Shown in pieces: positions 17,171 through 25,506 of a stretch of DNA of 64,000 bases. The stretch comes from Chryseobacterium scophthalmum (GTDB lineage Bacteria > Bacteroidota > Bacteroidia > Flavobacteriales > Weeksellaceae), in contig NZ_FSRQ01000001.1 of NCBI RefSeq assembly GCF_900143185.1, positions 558,001 through 622,000 of the forward strand. Reading direction: 5' to 3'. The stretch's first letter is position 1. Every line of letters starts with the position of its first letter. The position numbers and the translations under genes are program-made. Below the pieces are notes generated by a model. It searched no databases and was not told where the DNA came from. It saw only the letters and a list, made by a program, of their open reading frames with translations.

Positions 17171-17548
17171 ATGAACATTTTTGTTTCAAACATCAATTAC
17201 GCAACTAAAGAATATGAGTTGCACGATTTATTCGCAGAATTTGGCGATGTATCATCAGCTAAAATTGTAACAGACAGAGAGACTGGTCGTTCTAGAGGTT
17301 TCGGTTTTATCGAAATGGGTGACGAAGAAGGAGGTCAAGCTATTGAGGCTCTTAACCAGAAAGAATTTAACGGAAAAATTCTTAACGTTTCTGAGGCTAA
17401 GCCAAGAGAAGAAAAACCAAGAAGAAGTTTTGATAATAACAGAAGCGGTGGTGGAAGTTATGGTAACAACCGTGGAGGAGGTAACTCTGGAGGTGGTTAC
17501 GGAAACAACAACCGTGGAGGTAACGGAGGCGGCGGAAGTCGTTGGTAA
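17171..17548 (+). CDS. RRM-domain RNA-binding protein with glycine-rich tail
   Basis: 125 residues. Residues 1-80 form one RNA recognition motif with RNP2 IFVSNI and RNP1 RGFGFIEM, including the aromatic residues that stack on RNA bases. Residues 80-125 are a low-complexity Gly/Asn/Arg tail with repeated RGG-like and GYGNN units, ending SRW. This is the form of bacterial cold-inducible glycine-rich RNA-binding proteins, which are thought to melt or chaperone RNA. The AT-rich leader would suit post-transcriptional or cold control, but that is inference. A strong terminator follows directly. Confidence 0.94.
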   Translation: MNIFVSNINYATKEYELHDLFAEFGDVSSAKIVTDRETGRSRGFGFIEMGDEEGGQAIEALNQKEFNGKILNVSEAKPREEKPRRSFDNNRSGGGSYGNNRGGGNSGGGYGNNNRGGNGGGGSRW

Positions 17549-17555
17549 AAAATTG

Positions 17556-17583
17556 AAGCGGCTTTTTTAAGCCGCTTTTTTTA
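17556..17583 (+). terminator. Terminator after the RRM gene
   Basis: AAGCGGCTT pairs with AAGCCGCTT around a short loop and a T-run follows, seven bases after the stop codon. Confidence 0.9.
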
Positions 17584-17602
17584 TGTCTTTATTTTAAATA
17601 TA

Positions 17603-17693
17603 TGCTTCGACTTCGCTTAGCATGACATCTCTAATAATAATTGTCTGATCAAAGTTTATTTGAATTTATGTCACGCTGAGCGGAGTCGAAGCG
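17603..17693. repeat. Inverted-repeat element, TCGACTCCGCTCAGC type
   Basis: Two 25-base arms (17603-17627 and 17669-17693) match as inverted copies in 21 positions; all four differences are transitions that keep G-U pairing in one RNA strand. The sequence GACTCCGCTCAGCxTGACA is a dispersed intergenic repeat I know from Chryseobacterium-type genomes. A degraded relative is at 38070. Confidence 0.65.
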
Positions 17694-17749
17694 TTTTTAT
17701 AATAAACCTTTTATTCAACTTTAAAATCCAGAAACCCAATAACCATCAA

Positions 17750-18223
17750 CTAATTTTCATTCTTTTTCTTCTTCTTTTTCTTATCCTTTCCTTTCTTGTC
17801 TTTTTTAGGATTTAAGATTTCTTCAGCATATTCCAATTTAGGTTCTTTTACTTTTACAGGTTTCATTTCGATTTTAAGGTCAAAATAAGTTCTAAGGTCA
17901 TTCTGTGAAATCAAATTTTCATTAAATAAAAATTCCAGAATTTCTTTTCCTGAATCGTTAAAGAAATTATGTGAAAGTTCTTTCAATAAAAACTTTTTAT
18001 AATCATCAAAAGGTACAATTACTGAGTACTTGAAAATTCTGCCTTCTTTTTCGGTGGACAAATAGCCTTTTTCAACCAGTATTTTCAGGTAAGTTGAAAC
18101 AGTATTTTGATGCGGTTTTGGTTCCGCATGCTGCTCCATAACGTCCTTTAAATAAAAGCTTTGGAGCTTCCAGAATAACTTCATTAAATTTTCTTCGGCA
18201 GAAGTAAGATGATTTATTTTCAT
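17750..18223 (-). CDS. BlaI/MecI/CopY-family repressor
   Basis: 157 residues. The N-terminal 80 are a winged helix of the BlaI type: LTSAEENLMKLFWKLQSFYLKDVMEQH, then QNTVSTYLKILVEKGYLSTEKEGRIFKYSVIV. A helical dimerisation part follows (FLLKELSHNFFNDSGKEILEFLFNENLI). The end is a lysine-rich tail (KKDKKGKDKKKKKKK) not needed by the family. Typical partners are BlaR1/TonB-like sensor proteases. None is adjacent; instead the gene lies nine bases after a PAP2 phosphatase gene on the same strand. The target is therefore unknown. Confidence 0.88.
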   Translation of the reverse strand: MKINHLTSAEENLMKLFWKLQSFYLKDVMEQHAEPKPHQNTVSTYLKILVEKGYLSTEKEGRIFKYSVIVPFDDYKKFLLKELSHNFFNDSGKEILEFLFNENLISQNDLRTYFDLKIEMKPVKVKEPKLEYAEEILNPKKDKKGKDKKKKKKKNEN

Positions 18224-18232
18224 AAAAAATTC

Positions 18233-18835
18233 TTAGTGTTGAAATTGAATATTGCAATAAAGATAAATAAAAGATACCAGAAAAGCTATTCCTGCGCCCA
18301 TAAATACCTCTTTTATGGTGTGTCTTTTTAAAATCACTCTTGTAATTCCTACCAAAGTTGCAATTCCGAACCAAAAAATTCCTGCTTTCCAGTCGAATGC
18401 ATAAAACAATGCGGCAACAAACACATTAAAGGCAGTGTGCATCGAACTTTTAATATATAGATTACTGTATTGAAGTGCAAAAAGTAAGATTAAAATAAAA
18501 AGCATGACAAAATCAAGAAAACCATTCATTACATAATGGTAAATTTGATAAGCAATAATGAAGACTGCAATAAAAATATATAAAGATTTTCTCTGCACCC
18601 GGTTTGAAACATCCATATTGGTATATCTCCCTGTTTTCACATTCCAAACCAACCAGGCAACTACCGGAATAATAACCATTAATAATATCGGAAGAAAATG
18701 AGAAGTCGCTTGTTTAAAGGTATAATTCTGAAAACTCAAGTACACAAAATAAATAAACAGAGAAACCAAAGGATTGAAAAAGTCTGAGATAATTCTTGAA
18801 ATAATATGCAGTGCCGAAGTCTTTTTTTCTTCCAT
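18233..18835 (-). CDS. PAP2-superfamily membrane phosphatase
   Basis: A 200-residue protein with about six hydrophobic segments. Two of the three PAP2 motifs can be seen. The middle one is KSSMHTAFNVF near residue 130, with the catalytic His of SMHT. The third is TRVILKRHTIKEVFMGA near residue 168, with Arg and His, but Glu where the usual Asp sits. The first Lys-rich motif may be the NRVQRKSLY region. The family dephosphorylates lipid phosphates such as undecaprenyl pyrophosphate or phosphatidic acid. It is followed after nine bases by the BlaI gene, implying one transcript, and is divergent from pdhA. Confidence 0.82.
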   Translation of the reverse strand: MEEKKTSALHIISRIISDFFNPLVSLFIYFVYLSFQNYTFKQATSHFLPILLMVIIPVVAWLVWNVKTGRYTNMDVSNRVQRKSLYIFIAVFIIAYQIYHYVMNGFLDFVMLFILILLFALQYSNLYIKSSMHTAFNVFVAALFYAFDWKAGIFWFGIATLVGITRVILKRHTIKEVFMGAGIAFLVSFIYLYCNIQFQH

Positions 18836-18915
18836 AAATAAGTTTGAAATGTAAATATAACATTATAAGTAAAAAAACAATTGCTGTGCATATAATAAAA
18901 ACGAAGTTTTTTTTA

Positions 18916-18923
18916 TATTTTTG
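18916..18923 (+). promoter_or_regulatory. -7 promoter box of pdhA
   Basis: TATTTTTG matches TAnnTTTG, 37 bases before the pdhA start, in the divergent gap with the PAP2 gene. Confidence 0.55.
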
Positions 18924-18960
18924 CTCAACTATTTCATAATAAATAAGCAAAGGCTAACAC

Positions 18961-19962
18961 ATGAAAGAATTTTCTAAAGAGATATACCTGAAGTGGTATG
19001 AAGATATGACAATGTGGAGAAGGTTTGAAGACAAATGCCGTTCTCTTTATCTAAAACAAAAAATCAGAGGTTTTTTACATTTGTACAACGGTCAGGAAGC
19101 TATTCCGGCTGGTTTTACGCATGCAATGGATTTAACTAAAGATAGTATGATCACTGCTTACAGATGTCACATTCATCCAATGGCAATGGGAGTAGATCCT
19201 AAAAGAATCATGGCAGAACTTTGTGGTAAAGCTACAGGTACTTCTGGAGGTATGGGTGGATCTATGCACATTTTCAGCAAAGAGCACAGATTTTATGGAG
19301 GTCACGGTATTGTAGGAGGTCAGATTCCTTTGGGAGCGGGTATTGCTTTTGCAGATAAATTTTTCGACAGAAAAGCTGTAAACATCTGTTTCTTTGGAGA
19401 CGGTGCTGCAAGACAAGGATCTCTTCACGAAACTTTCAACATGGCAATGAACTGGAAACTTCCTGTAGTATTTGTTGTTGAAAACAATCAGTATGCAATG
19501 GGAACTTCTGTAAAAAGAACAGCTAACCACGAAGATATCTATAAACTAGGTTTAGGATACGAAATGCCATGTCTTGCTGTAGATGCAATGGATCCTGAGA
19601 AAGTGGCTGAAGTTGCTTACGAAGCTATTGAAAGAGCAAGAAGAGGTGATGGACCTACTTTTATCGAAGCTAGAACTTACCGTTTCAGAGGGCACTCAAT
19701 GTCTGATGCAGAACCATACAGATCTAAAGAAGAAGTTGCTATTCATAAGAAAGATGATCCTATTGAATTGATCAAAGAAAGAATCTTAGCAAATAATTGG
19801 GCAACTGAAGAAGAATTGGAAACTTTGGATAACAAATCAAGAGATTTTGTAGAAGAATGTATTGAGTTTATGGAAAACTCTCCGTATCCTGATGCAGAAA
19901 AAGTTTACGAGTATGTTTATGCTCAAGAAAACTATCCGTTCTTAGATAAATTAGAAAACTAA
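18961..19962 (+). CDS. pdhA: Pyruvate dehydrogenase E1 component, alpha subunit
   Basis: 333 residues, full length. The thiamine pyrophosphate motif is FFGDGAARQGSLHETFNMAMNWKLPVVFVVENN near residue 143, with GDG and the closing NN. YRCHIHPMAMGVDP near residue 60 and GTSGGMGGSMH near 95 are also typical, as is the phosphorylation-loop-like YRFRGHSMSDAEPYR. E1 decarboxylates pyruvate and passes the acetyl unit to the E2 lipoyl group. pdhC follows after 82 bases. pdhB (E1 beta) is not in the window, as is usual in flavobacteria, so it must be encoded elsewhere. Confidence 0.96.
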   Translation: MKEFSKEIYLKWYEDMTMWRRFEDKCRSLYLKQKIRGFLHLYNGQEAIPAGFTHAMDLTKDSMITAYRCHIHPMAMGVDPKRIMAELCGKATGTSGGMGGSMHIFSKEHRFYGGHGIVGGQIPLGAGIAFADKFFDRKAVNICFFGDGAARQGSLHETFNMAMNWKLPVVFVVENNQYAMGTSVKRTANHEDIYKLGLGYEMPCLAVDAMDPEKVAEVAYEAIERARRGDGPTFIEARTYRFRGHSMSDAEPYRSKEEVAIHKKDDPIELIKERILANNWATEEELETLDNKSRDFVEECIEFMENSPYPDAEKVYEYVYAQENYPFLDKLEN

Positions 19963-20002
19963 AAAATAATAATTAATTTGATATTCGAATTTGAGTTTCC
20001 CT

Positions 20003-20030
20003 AATCTCAAATCTCGAATCTCGAATCTCA
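20003..20030 (+). repeat. Four tandem 7-base repeats, AATCTCR
   Basis: AATCTCA, AATCTCG, AATCTCG, AATCTCA run without gaps between pdhA and pdhC. Together with ATTCGAATTTGAG at 19983-19995 they can fold as an imperfect hairpin. They end 14 bases before the pdhC start. Confidence 0.7.
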
Positions 20031-20044
20031 AATCAATATAAATT

Positions 20045-21649
20045 ATGGCAGAAGTGATTACAATGCCACGTCTTTCCGATACAATGACGGAAGGAAAAGT
20101 GGCTAAATGGCATAAAAAAGTAGGAGATAAGGTAAAAGAAGGAGATATTTTAGCCGAAATCGAAACTGATAAAGCAGTACAGGATTTTGAATCTGAAGTT
20201 GAAGGAACTCTTCTTTATGTAGGTGTTGAAGAAGGTTCAGCTGCTGCAGTAGACTTAGTTTTGGCAATTATCGGAAATGAAGGAGAAGATATTTCAGGAT
20301 TAACAGGCGGAGCTGCTGCTCCCAGCGCTGCTTCTGAAGACAAAAAAGAAGAACCAAAAACAGAATCTAATACTACTGCAACTGAAGAAACTTCTGCGGA
20401 AGTTCCGGCTGGAGTAGAAGTGATTACAATGCCAAGACTTTCTGATACAATGACGGAAGGTAAAGTGGCTAAATGGCATAAAAATGTAGGTGATACCGTA
20501 AAAGAAGGAGATCTTCTTGCTGAAATTGAAACCGATAAGGCTGTTCAGGATTTTGAATCTGAATTTAACGGAATTCTTTTGAAGCAAGGTGTTGAAGAAG
20601 GTGGTGCTGCTCCGGTTGATACCGTTTTGGCTATCATCGGACCAGAAGGAACTGATGTTTCTGCGGTTGGAGCTCCAAAAGCTGCTGCAAAATCTACAGA
20701 TCAACCAGCTGAACAAAAATCTGAAACGAAAACAGAAGAGAAATCGGTTGCATCAACTGCAAATTCTTCTTCAGACAGAGTAGCAATTTCTCCTTTAGCT
20801 AAAAAAATGGCTCAGGAAAAAGGTGTTGACATCAATTCTGTACAAGGTTCAGGTGAAAACGGAAGAATCGTAAAAAAAGATATTGAAAATTATCAGCCAT
20901 CTGCAAAACCTGCTGCTTCAGCTCCGACTGCAAGTCCGGCTGCACAAGTTGCATTAAGTTTTGTACAAGGTGAAGATACGGAGACTCCAAACTCTCAGGT
21001 TAGAAATATTATTGCAAAACGTCTTTCTGAAAGTAAATTCTCTGCTCCTCATTATTATCTGATGGTTGAAATCAACATGGATAAAGCGATTGAGGCTAGA
21101 AAAGAAATCAATTCTTTACCAGATACTAAAATTTCTTTCAACGATATGGTGATTAAAGCGACTGCAGTTGCTTTAAGAAAACATCCACAGGTAAATTCTA
21201 GTTGGGCAGGAGATAAGGTAATTCACAGAGGAAATATCAACGTTGGAGTAGCGGTTGCAATTCCTGACGGATTGGTAGTTCCGGTTCTTAAGAATACAGA
21301 TCAAATGAATTATACGCAAATTTCAGCTGCTGTAAAAGATATGGCTGGAAGAGCAAAATCTAAAGGTCTTAAAGCTAACGAAATGGAAGGTTCTACATTC
21401 TCTATCTCAAACTTGGGAATGTTCGGAATTGAAACTTTCACAAGCATCATCAATCAACCTAACGCAGCAATTCTTTCTGTAGGTGCAATTATTGAAAAAC
21501 CAATCGTTAAGAACGGTCAAATTGTTGTTGGAAACATCATGAAGCTTTCATTAGCTTGTGATCACAGAGTTGTAGATGGAGCGACAGGAGCTCAGTTCTT
21601 GCAAACTTTAAAAACGTATTTAGAAAGTCCTTTAACTTTGTTACTGTAA
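20045..21649 (+). CDS. pdhC: Dihydrolipoyl acetyltransferase (pyruvate dehydrogenase E2)
   Basis: 534 residues in the order lipoyl-lipoyl-PSBD-catalytic. The two lipoyl domains are near-identical, with acceptor Lys43 and Lys165 in EIETDKAVQDFESE, and Ala/Pro/Glu-rich linkers follow each. A peripheral-subunit-binding domain lies at about 244-280 (VAISPLAKKMAQEKGVDINSVQGSGENGRIVKKDI). The catalytic domain ends with DHRVVDG (His507, Asp511), the acetyl-transfer site. E2 forms the core of the complex and makes acetyl-CoA. It lies downstream of pdhA with a repeat in the gap and has its own strong terminator. Confidence 0.96.
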   Translation: MAEVITMPRLSDTMTEGKVAKWHKKVGDKVKEGDILAEIETDKAVQDFESEVEGTLLYVGVEEGSAAAVDLVLAIIGNEGEDISGLTGGAAAPSAASEDKKEEPKTESNTTATEETSAEVPAGVEVITMPRLSDTMTEGKVAKWHKNVGDTVKEGDLLAEIETDKAVQDFESEFNGILLKQGVEEGGAAPVDTVLAIIGPEGTDVSAVGAPKAAAKSTDQPAEQKSETKTEEKSVASTANSSSDRVAISPLAKKMAQEKGVDINSVQGSGENGRIVKKDIENYQPSAKPAASAPTASPAAQVALSFVQGEDTETPNSQVRNIIAKRLSESKFSAPHYYLMVEINMDKAIEARKEINSLPDTKISFNDMVIKATAVALRKHPQVNSSWAGDKVIHRGNINVGVAVAIPDGLVVPVLKNTDQMNYTQISAAVKDMAGRAKSKGLKANEMEGSTFSISNLGMFGIETFTSIINQPNAAILSVGAIIEKPIVKNGQIVVGNIMKLSLACDHRVVDGATGAQFLQTLKTYLESPLTLLL

Positions 21650-21670
21650 CTTTTTAATATATAAATAATT

Positions 21671-21697
21671 AAAACCTCTCATTTCGAGAGGTTTTTT
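21671..21697 (+). terminator. Terminator after pdhC
   Basis: AAAACCTCTC pairs with GAGAGGTTTT around ATTTC, followed by a T-run, 21 bases after the stop. Confidence 0.92.
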
Positions 21698-21738
21698 GTT
21701 TGATAATATTTAAATTTAGTAATTGAAAATATTAACTA

Positions 21739-22305
21739 ATGACAGAAAAAGAGAAATGCCAGAACGGTTTATTATATGATGCAAACTATGACTCTGAATT
21801 ATTAAATGACAGAATGGTGTGTAAAGACTTTTGCTTGGAATACAATCAACTTAAAAATTCAGAATTAGAAAAGAGAAAAGAATTAATAAAGAAAATTATT
21901 AAAAATTCAAAAGAAAATATAACTATAGAACCTAATTTTTGGTGTGATTACGGATACAATATTGAGCTGGGTGAAAACTTTTATGCGAATCATAATCTAA
22001 TAATTTTAGACGGAGCAAAAGTAAAGTTTGGAAATAATATTTTTATTGGACCAAATTGTAGTTTTTATACTGCAGGTCATCCAATTGATTTGAAACAGCG
22101 TAATGCTGGTCTAGAATACGCACATCCTATAACAGTTGGAGATAATGTTTGGTTTGGCGGAAATGTTATTGTTTTGCCTGGAGTTTCTATTGGAAGTAAT
22201 TCGGTAATCGGAGCGGGAAGTGTAGTGGCAAAAGATATTCCGGCTAATGTAATTGCTGTAGGGAATCCATGTAAAGTAATTAAAAATATTGCTGGATCCG
22301 AATAA
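21739..22305 (+). CDS. Sugar O-acetyltransferase (maltose acetyltransferase type)
   Basis: A 188-residue protein with an N-terminal Mac domain (EKCQNGLLYDANYDSELLNDRMVCKDFCLEYNQL) followed by left-handed beta-helix hexapeptide repeats (FWCDYGYNIELGENFYANHN..PITVGDNVWFGGNVIVLPGVSIGSNSVIGAGSVV). The catalytic His is in FYTAGHPID. Members move acetyl from acetyl-CoA to the 6-hydroxyl of maltose, glucose or similar sugars. The natural acceptor is unknown. Its start lies 42 bases beyond the pdhC terminator, so it is probably transcribed separately. Confidence 0.93.
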   Translation: MTEKEKCQNGLLYDANYDSELLNDRMVCKDFCLEYNQLKNSELEKRKELIKKIIKNSKENITIEPNFWCDYGYNIELGENFYANHNLIILDGAKVKFGNNIFIGPNCSFYTAGHPIDLKQRNAGLEYAHPITVGDNVWFGGNVIVLPGVSIGSNSVIGAGSVVAKDIPANVIAVGNPCKVIKNIAGSE

Positions 22306-22334
22306 AAGATATATTTTAGTAAAAAAATATCTAA

Positions 22335-23183
22335 ATGAAGAGAATTATTATTGGAGTTTTTTCCTTTTTAAGTGTGACGCTTTTAGCTCAGAATCAACGT
22401 TTTTCTTACGAATACAGATTCATTACAGATTCTACTAAAACGAATGAAGTTGGTACAGAAATCATGTATCTGGATATAGCCAAAAAAGGTTCGAAATTCT
22501 ACAGTCAAAAGAAAAGTATAGCTGATTCAATACATCAGGATAGAATAACGAAACAGACAAGAGATTTTACGGGTATTGATTATGGCTTAGTTCCATTTGT
22601 TGTCGAAAAATCTTATCCTGATTTTAAAATAGATTTCTTCAACAATCTCGACATGAATAAATATAAAGTTTCTGATAACAGAGCAATGAACTGGAAAATT
22701 TTACCTGAAAAAGAGAAAATTGGCGAGTTTAATGCTCAAAAAGCATCTCTTTATTTTGCAGGCAGAATTTGGACAGCATGGTTTGTCTCTGATATTCCTA
22801 TTCAGGACGGACCTTATAAGTTTCATGGTTTGCCGGGATTGATTATTAAAATTGAAGATAAAACAAAATCACATTCTTTTGTTTTAAAAGAAATCAAAAA
22901 AAGTAATTCTAATCAGGAATGGGTGAGTGATAATGAGAAAAAATCTTTTGGAAATACTGTTGTAATTGACCAGGAAAAATACAAAAAGCAAGTCATTGAT
23001 TCTAGAAATAACCCTACAAAAGGAATGCGACAAATGTTATCCGGAAACACAAAAGTAATGATGATCGATGAACACGGAAAACCGCTAGATGTTGAAAAAA
23101 TGCTACGAGAACAAGAGAGGGATGCCAAAGCAAATAATACGAGAAATAATAATTTACTAGAATTAGATTTATTAAAATCTTAA
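22335..23183 (+). CDS. GLPGLI-family exported protein
   Basis: 282 residues with a signal peptide (MKRIIIGVFSFLSVTLLAQ, cleavage probably after Ala18-Gln). It contains the name-giving motif in GPYKFHGLPGLIIKIEDKTKSHSF near residue 165, an N-terminal FSYEYRFITDSTK strand, and a Lys/Asn-rich C-terminus. The family is common in Bacteroidota, often in paralogous sets and sometimes near TonB-dependent receptors. Its function is unknown. It starts 29 bases after the acetyltransferase stop and could be cotranscribed. Confidence 0.92.
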   Translation: MKRIIIGVFSFLSVTLLAQNQRFSYEYRFITDSTKTNEVGTEIMYLDIAKKGSKFYSQKKSIADSIHQDRITKQTRDFTGIDYGLVPFVVEKSYPDFKIDFFNNLDMNKYKVSDNRAMNWKILPEKEKIGEFNAQKASLYFAGRIWTAWFVSDIPIQDGPYKFHGLPGLIIKIEDKTKSHSFVLKEIKKSNSNQEWVSDNEKKSFGNTVVIDQEKYKKQVIDSRNNPTKGMRQMLSGNTKVMMIDEHGKPLDVEKMLREQERDAKANNTRNNNLLELDLLKS

Positions 23184-23226
23184 AAAAACTAGACAATACC
23201 ACTTTTAAAGTTCTTATGGTAGAATC

Positions 23227-23257
23227 AAAAAAAATCCGAAACATTTGTTTCGGATTT
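23227..23257 (-). terminator. Terminator between the GLPGLI gene and fabI
   Basis: AAATCCGAAAC pairs with GTTTCGGATTT around a 4-base loop. The run of eight T on the reverse strand points mainly to fabI, but it may also serve the convergent GLPGLI gene. Confidence 0.85.
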
Positions 23258-23281
23258 AATTATTTATAGTGAAAATTTCAC

Positions 23282-24091
23282 TTATTCAACATCATATTTG
23301 CTGATTACTTTCTGAGTAACTCCAGAGCTGCTAAATCCTCCGTCATGGAAAAGATTCTGCATCGTTACTTTCTTCGTTAAATCAGAGAAAAGAGTTACGC
23401 AATAATCTGCGCATTCAAGAGCCGTAGCATTTCCTAGTGGCGACATATCTTCAGCATATCCTAAGAAACCTCCGAAACCTTTCACACCGCTTCCTGCAGT
23501 AGTTGGAGTAGGAGACTGAGAAACCGTGTTTACACGTACTTTTCTTTCACCCCAATAGTTTCCGAAAGTTCTTGCGATACTTTCCAGATACGCTTTGTTG
23601 TCAGACATATCGTTGTAATCCGGGAACGTTCTTTGAGCAGCAATATAAGTTAGTGCCAAAATACTTCCCCATTCGTTCATACAGTCTTTTTCGTAAGCCA
23701 CTCTCATTACTTTGTGGAAAGAAACTGCTGAAATATCCCAACCTTTTTCCAACCAATCGTAGTTCATTTCTGTATAATGCTTTCCTTTTCTCACATTGAT
23801 AGACATACCAATCGAGTGAAGGATGAAGTCGATTTTACCAAATTTTGCAACAGCAGCATCAAAAAGTTTTTCAAGATCTTCGATAGAAGTTGCATCTGCA
23901 CCGATTACCTCAGAACCTGTTTTTTCTGCTAAACCGTTCAATTCTCCCATTCTAAGAGCAATCGGAGCGTTTGACAGGATAAATTCTGCGCCTTCTTCGT
24001 GGCATCTTTCAGCAACTTTCCATGCGATAGATTGTTCATTAAGGGCTCCAAAAATAATTCCCTTCTTGCCTTTAAGTAAACCGTATGACAT
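23282..24091 (-). CDS. fabI: Enoyl-ACP reductase [NADH] FabI
   Basis: 269 residues. The N-terminal cofactor region GLLKGKKGIIFGALNEQSIAWKVAERC has the long FabI-type loop. The active site is LTYIAAQRTFPDYNDMSDNKAYLESI: a first Tyr in LTY, then Tyr-x6-Lys (Y..K in YNDMSDNK) as in E. coli FabI. VNTVSQSPTPTTAGSGVKGF covers the substrate loop. It catalyses the last step of each fatty acid elongation cycle, reducing trans-2-enoyl-ACP. This is the usual target of triclosan. It is monocistronic with a -7 box at 24117. Confidence 0.95.
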   Translation of the reverse strand: MSYGLLKGKKGIIFGALNEQSIAWKVAERCHEEGAEFILSNAPIALRMGELNGLAEKTGSEVIGADATSIEDLEKLFDAAVAKFGKIDFILHSIGMSINVRKGKHYTEMNYDWLEKGWDISAVSFHKVMRVAYEKDCMNEWGSILALTYIAAQRTFPDYNDMSDNKAYLESIARTFGNYWGERKVRVNTVSQSPTPTTAGSGVKGFGGFLGYAEDMSPLGNATALECADYCVTLFSDLTKKVTMQNLFHDGGFSSSGVTQKVISKYDVE

Positions 24092-24116
24092 AATTCTTTA
24101 ATGTTTATTAATCCCA

Positions 24117-24124
24117 CAAATGTA
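24117..24124 (-). promoter_or_regulatory. -7 promoter box of fabI
   Basis: On the reverse strand TACATTTG matches TAnnTTTG, 25 bases before the fabI start. No clear -33 TTG at the right spacing. Confidence 0.5.
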
Positions 24125-24147
24125 GCAATAATTTGTGTTTAGAACAT

Positions 24148-24184
24148 AATAAAAAACGAAGCCTTCCTAAAAAGACTCCGTTTT
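24148..24184 (-). terminator. Terminator after the LEA-like small protein gene
   Basis: On the reverse strand AAAACGGAGTCT pairs fully (two G-U pairs) with AGGCTTCGTTTT, followed by a T-run. Confidence 0.8.
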
Positions 24185-24214
24185 TCTTTGATAATATATA
24201 AAAGACTAATAAAC

Positions 24215-24514
24215 TTAGTTCGTTTTTTTGTTCCATTCCGCCTTCACATCTTCTGCTGCATCTTTGGTTTTTTCCCAAGCATCATTGGCTCCGTCTTTAA
24301 TATCTTCCCACGTATCTGCTGCATTAGCTTTTACCCTGTCTAGCCAACCTTCCTGATTTGCCTCTTCGTCATTATTTCTTTTTTCGTTGATATAATCTCT
24401 GGCTTTGTCTGCCAAATCACTGATTTTCCATTTTGCATCTGTTGCTGCATTTCTCAAAGAGTTTTCAGTGTTGTCTACTGCTTTTTCAGCTTTGTTATAA
24501 TCCTGGTTTTCCAT
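24215..24514 (-). CDS. Small hydrophilic amphipathic-helix protein, LEA-like
   Basis: 99 residues, with no signal peptide or membrane segment, very rich in Ala, Asp, Glu, Lys, Asn and Trp. The sequence has an approximate 11-residue rhythm (ADTWEDIKDGAND-AWEKTKDAAEDVKAEW), like group 3 LEA and some stress-induced helical proteins that protect proteins or membranes on drying or freezing. I cannot name a precise family. It is monocistronic with a strong terminator. The coding frame is clearly real, with consistent codon use and a clean start. Confidence 0.72.
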   Translation of the reverse strand: MENQDYNKAEKAVDNTENSLRNAATDAKWKISDLADKARDYINEKRNNDEEANQEGWLDRVKANAADTWEDIKDGANDAWEKTKDAAEDVKAEWNKKTN

Positions 24515-24680
24515 AATGTTAATATTTAAGTGTTATGTTTAAGAATAGGCAATAAGTATTCCTAAAAAACAAAATAGGTGTTAAAATTTTCATAATATTT
24601 AATTTAATATCTGAAAAAAGATATTATCTTTAAATTGTAACTTTTTTCCTTTAGAGTAAAATAAAAACTAATAAACTTAT

Positions 24681-25502
24681 ATGACTAAAAAATTACTTAT
24701 TGCTATCTCTGTAATAACATCAATCACTACTTTTTCACAGAAAAAAGAAAATACTTATCCTAAAGCAGAATTTACCTTAGAAAATGGCAGCAAAATGTCT
24801 GCGCTTTTTGTTGCTTATACCTATCCAAATGGTTCTTATCCAAGTTTTTTTGACAAAGATGACATTTATAGTTTTGAATACAAAACTTCTTCTGAAGCTA
24901 AAACTGAAAAGATAGGCGCAAAAGAAGTGAAAGCGATGAAGATTTATGATGAAAATGGTAATTTCGTTAATGGTGTTGAACGTCTTGATCTAAAGGCAAT
25001 TAACAGCAATGGAGAATTGGTAGATAAAAGAAAGCGATCTTTTCAGCCTTTATTGTATGATGGAAAAATACAGATATTTGGTTCTAATATGTTTATGTGC
25101 CAAGGAAATTTAAAGGCGGCTTGTACTTATGTTTATTCAATGTTTTATATTAGGAATAGTAAAGATGATTTTGCAATAATGCCGGTGGATTATGATCGTA
25201 TCAATCTTTTTAATTTTGGTTCTGCCGAAGAAAAAATGATTGGAGCTTTTCGTGTTGTAGGTAAAAATTGCGAAAATTTCAATCAATATCTTTCTTTTTT
25301 GGAGAAGAAATTAGAAGACAAAGAATTTAGAAAAAAATTCAGAGAAGAATATAAAAAAGTTCGTACAGATTCTTTTGAAGAAGCCAAAAGTAGCGGTAAA
25401 AAGGGAAATTTCCAGAATATTCTGGGAGATAATATGTTACGTTATTATTTAGATTTTTACAGTGGTATTGTAAAAGAATATGAAAAAAGCTGTCCTCACT
25501 AA
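24681..25502 (+). CDS. Exported protein of unknown function
   Basis: 273 residues with a signal peptide (MTKKLLIAISVITSITTFSQ, cleavage near residue 19). I do not recognise the family. The body has predicted beta-strands (YPKAEFTLENGSKMSALFVAYTYPNGSYPSFF; KEVKAMKIYDENGNFVNGVERLDLKAI) and a charged helical C-terminus (FLEKKLEDKEFRKKFREEYKKVRTDSFEEA). There are three or four Cys residues (MCQGNLKAAC, GKNC, SCPH) which could form disulfides in the periplasm. It stands alone between a divergent and a convergent gene. Confidence 0.75.
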   Translation: MTKKLLIAISVITSITTFSQKKENTYPKAEFTLENGSKMSALFVAYTYPNGSYPSFFDKDDIYSFEYKTSSEAKTEKIGAKEVKAMKIYDENGNFVNGVERLDLKAINSNGELVDKRKRSFQPLLYDGKIQIFGSNMFMCQGNLKAACTYVYSMFYIRNSKDDFAIMPVDYDRINLFNFGSAEEKMIGAFRVVGKNCENFNQYLSFLEKKLEDKEFRKKFREEYKKVRTDSFEEAKSSGKKGNFQNILGDNMLRYYLDFYSGIVKEYEKSCPH

Positions 25503-25506
25503 AAAT

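Noticed and set aside
17319..17570. Overlapping frame inside the RRM gene
   Set aside because: It arises from the repetitive glycine codons read in another frame and covers the terminator.
20003..20030. CRISPR-like repeats
   Set aside because: The 7-base units have no spacers and no cas genes are present in the window.
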